Source: Streptomyces rhizoryzae (lineage in GTDB: Bacteria; Actinomycetota; Actinomycetes; Streptomycetales; Streptomycetaceae). Taken from it: DNA of 44,321 nt. The position numbers were made by a program, and so were the translations under genes. Shown piece by piece: positions 39,439 to 44,321 of this stretch; within the stretch, counting starts at the first letter, position 1, and the number at the start of each line of letters is the position of its first letter. The stretch is from NCBI RefSeq assembly GCF_023155275.1, contig NZ_JALMUV010000054.1:1-44321 (forward strand), read 5' to 3'. The notes beneath the pieces were generated by a model. It did no database searches. It was not told the origin of the DNA and saw only the letters and a program-made list of their open reading frames with translations.

Positions 39439-40920
39439 TCAGGCCACGACCACGTCGTACCCGGCCTCGCGCAGCGCCGCGCACACCTCCGCGCAGTGCT
39501 CGGGCCCCTTGGTCTCCAGGTGGAGTTCGACCTCCGCCTCGGTGAGTCCCAGCCGGGGGTCGGTGCGGACGTGCCCGACGTCCAGCACATTGGCGTCCAC
39601 CACGGTCAGCACGCCGAGGAGGGTGGCCAGCGCCCCGGGCCGGTCGGTGAGCCGCAGCCGCAGCGAGAGGTAGCGGCCGGCGGCGGCCATACCGTGCCGC
39701 AGGATCCGCTGCATCAGCAGCGGATCGACGTTGCCGCCCGAGAGCACCGCGACCACCGGCCCCTGGAAGGAGCCGGGCGCGGACAGCAGCGCCGCCACCG
39801 GGCTGGCCCCGGCCGGCTCCACGACCAGCTTCGCCCGCTCCAGGCACAGCAGCAGCGCGCTGGACAGCTCGTCCTCGGTGACCGTGCGGACCTCGTCCAC
39901 CAGCGCGTGCACGATGCCGAACGGCACCTCGCCCGGCCGCCCGACCTTGATCCCGTCCGCCATCGTGGTCAGCGGCTCGATGGCCACCGGGCGGCCCGCC
40001 GCGAGCGACGGCGGGTAGCAGGCCGCGGCCGCCGCCTGCACCCCCACCACCCGCACGTCCGGGCGCAGCGCCTTGACCGCGAGCGCGACACCGGCCGCGA
40101 GCCCGCCGCCGCCCACGCCGACCACGACGGTCCGCACCTCCGGGCACTGTTCGAGGATCTCCAGGCCGACCGTGCCCTGGCCCGCGATGATGTCGCGGTG
40201 GTCGAAGGGGTGGATGAAGACCGCGCCGGTTTGCCGGGCGTACTCCTGGGCGGCGGCCAGCGTCTCGTCCACCACCTGGCCGTGCAGCCGCACCTCGGCA
40301 CCGTACTCGCGGGTCGCGGCGACCTTGGGCAGCGGGGCGCCGGCCGGCATGAAGACCGTCGATGCGACCCCCAGCAGGGACGCCGCCAGGGCCACGCCCT
40401 GCGCGTGGTTGCCGGCGCTCGCCGCCACCACGCCGGCCGCGCGCTCCTGCGCCGAGAGGCCGGCGATCCGCACGTAGGCGCCGCGGATCTTGAACGAGCC
40501 GGTGCGCTGGAGGTTCTCGCACTTGAGGTGGACGGGCGCGCCCACCAGCGCCGACAGATAGCGGCTGCCCTCCATCGCGGTCGTCCGGGACACGCCGGAG
40601 AGCAGCTTCTGGGCCTCGCGGATGTCGTCGACGGTCAGGGCGGCGAGGTCGGCGGGGGCGGGGCGGGGGGCTTCGGCCGGGCGGGGGGCTTCGGCCGGGC
40701 CGGAGGTGGTCGGGCGGGAGGCGGGGAGCGGCGCGGACGGCCTGCCCGGCGCGGCGGGGCCGCCCGGAGCGGGGAGCCCGCCGGGAGCGGAGGATCCGCC
40801 CGGAGCGGGGAATCTGTCGGGCCCGTGCGGTACATGCGACACGTGCGATACGTGCGGCTCTTCCGGCCCGTGCGGCCCGTCCGGCCCGTGTGGCGTACGC
40901 GGCGGCGTGTGATCGGCCAT
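39439..40920 (-). CDS. ilvA: Threonine dehydratase with ACT domain and long N-terminal extension
   Basis: 493 residues from ATG at 40920. The catalytic core starts near residue 90. PLP Lys144 lies in RTGSFKIRGAY, SAGNHAQGVA follows, the Gly loop is VGVGGGGLAAG, and SGGNVDPL is near the core's end. A C-terminal ACT-like domain (about 410-493: LSLRLRLTDRPGALATLLGVL) is typical of the short IlvA/TdcB-like form. It deaminates threonine to 2-oxobutanoate for isoleucine synthesis. Residues 1-90 are an unusual His/Pro/Gly-rich stretch (PHVSHVSHVPHGPD and PAEAPRPAEAPRP) that the family normally lacks. There is no good ribosome site for this ATG, but no better start lies closer to the core. Confidence 0.9.
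   Translation of the reverse strand: MADHTPPRTPHGPDGPHGPEEPHVSHVSHVPHGPDRFPAPGGSSAPGGLPAPGGPAAPGRPSAPLPASRPTTSGPAEAPRPAEAPRPAPADLAALTVDDIREAQKLLSGVSRTTAMEGSRYLSALVGAPVHLKCENLQRTGSFKIRGAYVRIAGLSAQERAAGVVAASAGNHAQGVALAASLLGVASTVFMPAGAPLPKVAATREYGAEVRLHGQVVDETLAAAQEYARQTGAVFIHPFDHRDIIAGQGTVGLEILEQCPEVRTVVVGVGGGGLAAGVALAVKALRPDVRVVGVQAAAAACYPPSLAAGRPVAIEPLTTMADGIKVGRPGEVPFGIVHALVDEVRTVTEDELSSALLLCLERAKLVVEPAGASPVAALLSAPGSFQGPVVAVLSGGNVDPLLMQRILRHGMAAAGRYLSLRLRLTDRPGALATLLGVLTVVDANVLDVGHVRTDPRLGLTEAEVELHLETKGPEHCAEVCAALREAGYDVVVA
40663..40698. repeat. Perfect 18-bp tandem repeat (two copies) inside ilvA
   Basis: The 18-bp unit at 40663-40680 is repeated exactly at 40681-40698. On the coding strand it adds six residues per copy (PAEAPR), preserving frame, within the low-complexity N-terminal extension. 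Such repeats can vary in copy number by slippage. Confidence 0.85.
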
Positions 40921-41110
40921 GCGGCCAGTCTTGCAGTTCGGCCACGATCCGGGCTTTTCCGGCCGGATGCCGGACACCGGCGGGTCCGCGCGCCCTTCCC
41001 GCCAGGCGCGGCGCGGCCCGACACGGCAGCGCCGGTACGGGCCGCGCCGCCGCCGCGTACGCTGTCTTCCCCAGCCATCCGTGCCCACCCCGATGAAGCG
41101 AGCCCCGGCC

Positions 41111-41617
41111 ATGCCCACCCCTCCGGACATGACGACCCACACCGACACCGCTCTTCTCGACGCGCTCCAGCACCAAGTGGCGGTCTTCGCCCGCCGCGCC
41201 GAACAGAGCCGGCTCGGCGGTGTCGGGCAGGCGCGCAACTCCATGGACCGCGCCGCCTACCTGCTGCTCAACCGCCTGGACCAGGAAGGCCCGATGGGCG
41301 TCAAGGCCCTGGCCTGCGGGATGGGGATCGACTCCTCGACGGTCACCCGGCAGGTCGCGCCGCTGGTCGACGCCGGGCTGGTCAACCGTGCCACCCACCC
41401 CGAGGACGGCCGCGCCGTGGTCCTGGAGCTCTCCGAGCGCGGCCACGCCCGCCTGGACGAGGTCCGCGCCTCGCGGCGGGCGCTGATGGCGCTGGTGACG
41501 GAGGAGTGGAGCGAGGACGAGCGCGAGGCGTTCACCACGCTGCTGACGCGCTTCAACACCTCGCTGGCCGAGATCACCGCCCTGGCCCCGGGCGGCGGCC
41601 CGGGGACACCGTCCTGA
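41111..41617 (+). CDS. MarR-family transcriptional regulator
   Basis: 168 residues from ATG 41111 (weak AAGCGAG upstream); ATG 41129 or 41093 are alternatives. The MarR winged helix is clear: RAAYLLLNRLDQEGPMGVKALACGMGIDSSTVTRQVAPLVDAGLVNRATHPEDGRAVVLELSERGHARL, with the wing containing PEDGRA. The C-terminal dimer helix (ALVTEEWSEDEREAFTTLLTRFNTSL) is intact. It is divergent from ilvA. The ligand is unknown; MarR proteins often answer to phenolic compounds or oxidants. A hairpin ends the gene. Confidence 0.92.
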   Translation: MPTPPDMTTHTDTALLDALQHQVAVFARRAEQSRLGGVGQARNSMDRAAYLLLNRLDQEGPMGVKALACGMGIDSSTVTRQVAPLVDAGLVNRATHPEDGRAVVLELSERGHARLDEVRASRRALMALVTEEWSEDEREAFTTLLTRFNTSLAEITALAPGGGPGTPS

Positions 41618-41621
41618 AACA

Positions 41622-41641
41622 GCCGGTGGGAAACCACCGGT
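41622..41641 (+). terminator. GAAA-tetraloop hairpin after the MarR gene
   Basis: CCGGTGG (41623-41629), loop GAAA, CCACCGG (41634-41640), with one further G-T pair outside. A GNRA loop with a perfect stem 5 nt past the stop supports a terminator or mRNA end-stabiliser. Confidence 0.65.
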
Positions 41642-41648
41642 CCGAAGA

Positions 41649-41740
41649 GGCCGGTCCGAAACGGCTGGTCGGACGGGCTGCTCGAAAGGGCCGGTCGGAA
41701 GGGCTGGGGCGAACGGCTGGGACGGACGGCCGGGACGACG
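41649..41740. repeat. Degenerate 13-bp tandem repeat, about 7 units
   Basis: Successive units begin GGCCGGTCCGAA, GGCTGGTCGGAC, GGCTGCTCGAAA, GGCCGGTCGGAA, GGCTGGGGCGAA, GGCTGGGACGGA and GGCCGGGACGAC. The first unit is 14 bp and the rest are 13 bp. The period is not a multiple of three, so it is non-coding. It follows the MarR hairpin and fills most of the spacer before the sigma-factor promoter. Confidence 0.75.
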
Positions 41741-41920
41741 GTCGGACCGGGGGCTTGGTGAAGGGGCCGGGCCGCCGAGGCGGGCCCCTGGTCTGATCCG
41801 CACCGTTGCCGTGGCCGCCCGCCGAGATGAACGCTCGCGCCCGGCCGCACCACTCGGCCGGCCCGGGCGGGCGCGTGGAACGGGCCCCGGCCACGCGGGA
41901 AGTCTCCGCCGCCGCACCCC

Positions 41921-41950
41921 TTGACCCCTGTACCCGGACTGCCGTGCCAT
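41921..41950 (+). promoter_or_regulatory. Candidate promoter of the sigma-like gene
   Basis: TTGACC (41921-41926), 18 nt, then TGCCAT (41945-41950). This gives a leader of about 80 nt before GTG 42035. The rest of the 417-bp spacer from 41618 holds the hairpin and 13-bp repeats described separately; nothing else is evident. Confidence 0.4.
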
Positions 41951-42034
41951 AGGGGCCACAGGGCTGTCCGGTGGTTCCCGGGGCGTCGCCGACAGGGGCC
42001 GGGGCGCCGGGCGGCCGCCATCGGGGGAGGCGCG

Positions 42035-42499
42035 GTGGGAGAGCGGCGGCTGGTGCGGGACCGGTGCCGGGCCCGGGAGTTCGAGGCGTTCACCGCGGGC
42101 GCGGCCGGGCGGCTGCTGCACGCCGCGGCCCTGCTGACCGGCGAGCCCGCCGACCGGCCGGCCCCCGCCGCCGAGGAACTGCTGGTCCGCGCGCTGGCCC
42201 GGACGTACGCCGGGTGGGACCGGCTGCGCGGCGAGGACCCGTACGAGCGGGCCCGCCGCGAACTGGCCGGGCTGTTCGCCCAGTCCGCCCGGCGGCACCG
42301 GCGGCCGCGCGGCGGACTGCTGGACCGGCTGAGCCCGCGCGAGCGCCTGGTCCTGGTGCTCCGCCTCCACGAGGACGTCGCCGAGGAGCAGACCGCGGCC
42401 CAACTGGGCCTGCCCGCCGAACGGGTCCACGCGCTGTACCGGCACGCCCTGGCCGAACTCCGCAGCCACCGCCCCGAGCCGGCCGGCCCGCGGCCGTGA
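42035..42499 (+). CDS. Short sigma-70-family (SigE50-like) regulator
   Basis: 154 residues from GTG 42035, with GGGGGAGG 4 nt upstream. The N-terminal part resembles region 2 of ECF sigmas (RAREFEAFTAGAAGRLLHAAALLTGEP, then AEELLVRALARTYAGWDRLRGEDPYERARREL). Region 4 is clear: LSPRERLVLVLRLHEDVAEEQTAAQLGLPAERVHALYRHALAELR. The region-2 motifs for -10 binding are weak, so it may be a low-activity sigma or a regulator using the sigma fold. A small membrane protein gene follows after 39 bp and probably forms a pair with it. Confidence 0.8.
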   Translation: MGERRLVRDRCRAREFEAFTAGAAGRLLHAAALLTGEPADRPAPAAEELLVRALARTYAGWDRLRGEDPYERARRELAGLFAQSARRHRRPRGGLLDRLSPRERLVLVLRLHEDVAEEQTAAQLGLPAERVHALYRHALAELRSHRPEPAGPRP

Positions 42500-42538
42500 G
42501 CACACCGGAGCCGCCGTGAGACCGGGCGAGGACCTGCC

Positions 42539-42850
42539 ATGAGAGGGGGCGACGACTTCGCCGGCCCCCAGGGCGCCGCGCCCGACCCCGGGTGGCGGCC
42601 GCCGCCGGACCGCAAGGAGACCGAGGCGCGGCGGATGCTGTGGGCCGGGCCGTGGCCGCCGGTGCCGCCGGACCTGGCGGTACGGGCCGCCGCGCGGGGC
42701 CGCCGGCTGCGGCTCCGGCGCCGGCTGCTGCACCGGGCCGGGTCCCTGCTCGCACTGCTGGCGCTGCTGGCGCTCGCCCTGTGGGCGGCGGTCGAGCAGC
42801 CCTGGCACCCGCCGCCGGCCCGTACCACCCCCGCCGTGGAGGGGTACTGA
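42539..42850 (+). CDS. Small single-helix membrane protein next to the sigma-like gene (103 aa)
   Basis: A cytoplasmic N-terminus (1 to about 60) with a Pro-rich WAGPWPPVPPDLAVRAAARGRRLRLRRR segment is followed by one helix (LLALLALLALALWAAV) and a short external tail (QPWHPPPARTTPAVEGY). GAGG lies 7 nt before ATG 42539. There is no zinc anti-sigma His/Cys motif. Its position downstream of a sigma gene suggests an anti-sigma or anchor; this rests on context only. Confidence 0.75.
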   Translation: MRGGDDFAGPQGAAPDPGWRPPPDRKETEARRMLWAGPWPPVPPDLAVRAAARGRRLRLRRRLLHRAGSLLALLALLALALWAAVEQPWHPPPARTTPAVEGY

Positions 42851-42904
42851 ACGGGCCGGGGCGGGCCGCACGCGGGCCCGCCGGGGCTCAGCCCGGCGCG
42901 GGGC

Positions 42905-44065
42905 TCAGCCCAGCGCCTGGGTGAGGTCGGCCAGCAGGTCGTCGGCGGACTCGATGCCCACCGAGAGGCGCACCAGATCGGCGGGGACCTCCAGCGCCGA
43001 ACCGGCCGTCGAGGCGTGCGTCATCCGCCCCGGGTGCTCGATCAGCGACTCCACGCCGCCCAGCGACTCCCCGAGCGTGAACAGCTTGGCGCGGTTGCAG
43101 ACCTCCACCGCCGCCTCCTCGCCGCCCGCCACCTGGAACGACACCATCCCGCCGAAGGACCGCATCTGCTTGGCGGCGACCTCGTGGCCCGGGTGCTCGG
43201 CCAGCCCCGGGTAGTAGACCCGGGTCACCTTCTTGTGGGAGGCCAGCAGCTCGGCGACGCGCGCCGCGTTCGCGCTGTGCCGGTCCATCCGGACGGCCAG
43301 CGTCTTGATGCCCCGCATCACCAGCCAGGCGTCGAACGGCCCGGCGATCGCGCCCATGGCGTTCTGGTGGTAGGCCAGTTCCTCGCCGAGGGTGTCGTCG
43401 TTGACGACCAGCGCGCCGCCGACCACGTCCGAGTGGCCGCCCATGTACTTGGTGGTGGAGTAGACCACGACATCCGCGCCGAGGGCGAGCGGCTGCTGGA
43501 GGTAGGGGCTGGCGAAGGTGTTGTCGACCACCAGGCGGGCCCCGGCGTCCCGGGCGACCGCGGCCAGCGCCGCGATGTCGCTGATGCCGAGCAGCGGGTT
43601 GCTGGGCGTCTCCACCCAGATGGCCTTCGTACGGGGCCTGACCGCGGCCCGGACCGCCTGCGGGTCGGAGGTGTCGGCCACCGACCACTCCACGCCCCAC
43701 CGCTCGACGACCTTGGCGAACAGGCGGAAGGTGCCGCCGTAGGCGTCGTTGGGGATCACCACGTGGTCACCGGGGGTGAGCAGGGTGCGCAGCAGGCAGT
43801 CCTCGGCGGCGAGGCCGGAGGCGAAGGCGAGGCCCCGGCGGCCGCCGTCCAGGGCGGCGAGGTTCTCCTCCAGGGCGGTGCGGGTCGGATTGGCGCTGCG
43901 GCTGTACTCGTAGCCGCCGCGGAGCCCGCCCACGCCGTCCTGCTTGTAAGTGGACACCTGGTAGATGGGCGGTACCACCGCGCCGGTCGCCTGGTCGGGC
44001 TCCTGACCTGCGTGGATGGCAAGGGTTTCGAAGTGCTGGTGGCGCTTGTCGCGCGGATCGCTCAT
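42905..44065 (-). CDS. metB: Cystathionine gamma-synthase/gamma-lyase (Cys/Met metabolism PLP enzyme)
   Basis: 386 residues from ATG 44065. This is a fold-I PLP enzyme of the Cys/Met metabolism family: YEYSRSANPTRTALEENLAALDGG and FASGLAAEDCLLRTLL near the start, DNTFASPYLQQPLALGADVVVYSTTKYMGGHSD with the PLP Lys, and the ending LGESLGGVESLIEHPGRMTHAST. It joins homoserine ester and cysteine to cystathionine, or acts in the reverse cysteine direction. Actinobacterial members often do both, so lyase activity cannot be excluded. A frame reaching 44314 runs into repetitive upstream DNA and is not used. Confidence 0.93.
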   Translation of the reverse strand: MSDPRDKRHQHFETLAIHAGQEPDQATGAVVPPIYQVSTYKQDGVGGLRGGYEYSRSANPTRTALEENLAALDGGRRGLAFASGLAAEDCLLRTLLTPGDHVVIPNDAYGGTFRLFAKVVERWGVEWSVADTSDPQAVRAAVRPRTKAIWVETPSNPLLGISDIAALAAVARDAGARLVVDNTFASPYLQQPLALGADVVVYSTTKYMGGHSDVVGGALVVNDDTLGEELAYHQNAMGAIAGPFDAWLVMRGIKTLAVRMDRHSANAARVAELLASHKKVTRVYYPGLAEHPGHEVAAKQMRSFGGMVSFQVAGGEEAAVEVCNRAKLFTLGESLGGVESLIEHPGRMTHASTAGSALEVPADLVRLSVGIESADDLLADLTQALG

Positions 44066-44094
44066 GCCTGCCGAGGGTAGTCGGCCGCGCGGCC

Positions 44095-44113
44095 GAACTT
44101 TCCGGAACTTTCC
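44095..44113. promoter_or_regulatory. GAACTTTCC direct repeats before metB
   Basis: GAACTTTCC at 44095-44103 and again at 44105-44113, spaced one helical turn apart. A perfect 16-bp palindrome, TCGGCCGCGCGGCCGA, lies next to it at 44081-44096. These sit in the probable leader just after the candidate start point and may be an operator or an RNA hairpin. Confidence 0.5.
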
Positions 44114-44123
44114 CGTTCCCTGG

Positions 44124-44152
44124 ATAGTGGATACATAGGGAGCCCCTGAACA
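44124..44152 (-). promoter_or_regulatory. Weak candidate promoter of metB
   Basis: TGTTCA (44152-44147), 17 nt, CACTAT (44129-44124) on the minus strand. Spacing is right but both hexamers are weak. Confidence 0.3.
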
Positions 44153-44251
44153 CCTCAGGAAAGCCCCTAAGGAGGCCCCAAGAAGGTCCCAAGCAAGCCC
44201 GAAGACAACTACGGGAATCCCGAAGGAGCCCAAAGGGGCCCAAAGGAGCCC
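44142..44251. repeat. C-run/A-run tract with about 10-12 bp period upstream of metB
   Basis: On the plus strand runs of 3-4 C start at 44143, 44164, 44176, 44188, 44198, 44219, 44229, 44239 and 44249, separated by purine-rich AAG/GGAG segments. Most intervals are 10-12 bp, close to the DNA helical repeat. The tract has several stop codons on the plus strand and is probably not coding. It lies upstream of, and overlapping, the candidate metB promoter. Confidence 0.7.
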
Positions 44252-44321
44252 GAGAAACCACGACGAGACCGCACTCGACCGCCGGGACCGCCCCGGCCGG
44301 AGCCCCCACCCCACCTCCCCC

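Noticed and set aside
40921..41110. Small gene between ilvA and the MarR gene
   Set aside because: Only short shadows; no ribosome site or codon bias.
41649..41740. CRISPR array
   Set aside because: Units are contiguous 13-mers without unique spacers, and no cas genes are present.
39134..42871. 1245-aa minus-strand open frame
   Set aside because: It spans ilvA in another frame, the MarR gene and the sigma-like gene on the other strand; there is no coherent domain.
44066..44314. Extended N-terminus of the metB product to 44314
   Set aside because: The added sequence is repetitive, hydrophobic and unlike the family; ATG 44065 gives the normal length.
44066..44321. SAM or cobalamin riboswitch before metB
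   Set aside because: No conserved riboswitch core or matching helices could be seen; only repeats and a palindrome.

Overview
The window is chromosomal DNA from a Streptomyces or very close actinomycete. The evidence is very high GC with strong third-position G/C, GTG and TTG starts, leaderless -10 motifs close to start codons, a mycothiol S-conjugate amidase (Mca), GTP-type PEP carboxykinase, a DasR-like (dre) box upstream of a chitinase, and many secreted hydrolases. It holds about 40 genes and reads mostly as conserved core chromosome. I see no insertion sequence, prophage, CRISPR array, tRNA or rRNA.

1-8744 (minus strand) is a Tad/Flp type IVc pilus operon. In transcription order it has a zinc-ribbon protein, CpaB, TadZ, two TadE-like pseudopilins, TadA ATPase, TadB and TadC. 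A 480-bp gap follows, then the 54-aa Flp pilin and a TadG-like protein cut by the window edge. No prepilin peptidase is present. 8745-12641 carries secreted hydrolases: a GH18 chitinase with a dre-like operator, a trypsin-like serine protease and an M14 zinc carboxypeptidase.

12726-20079 is a divergent catabolic island. On the minus strand it has a PfkB kinase resembling 2-keto-3-deoxygluconate kinase, an IclR regulator, RidA and a GntP permease. On the plus strand it has a fold-III PLP D-amino acid deaminase and a D-aminoacylase-type amidohydrolase. A cluster of inverted half-sites lies between the two arms. Together these could import an N-acyl amino sugar acid, deacylate it, deaminate it to 2-keto-3-deoxygluconate, clear the imine and phosphorylate the product. 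This is the most interesting hypothesis here. The conservative reading is D-serine or N-acyl-D-amino acid catabolism.

20210-30719 is housekeeping and mixed metabolism: AlaA-like aminotransferase (apparently leaderless), a small unknown protein under a promoter with an inverted repeat in its spacer, PEP carboxykinase, a hemolysin III/PAQR membrane protein, a small membrane protein, a TetR regulator, an amidase, an NADP-dependent MDR oxidoreductase and a thioredoxin-fold DUF255 protein. 30940-34218 encodes a large membrane-anchored NB-ARC/TPR (STAND) protein.

34397-44065 carries mca with a coupled small membrane protein and a sigma-R-like promoter, a DUF4307 protein, greA, a drug-type ABC exporter pair, biosynthetic-type threonine dehydratase with an unusual N-terminal extension, a MarR regulator, a short sigma-70-like protein with a small membrane partner, and cystathionine gamma-synthase/lyase. 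Several perfect hairpins separate transcription units.
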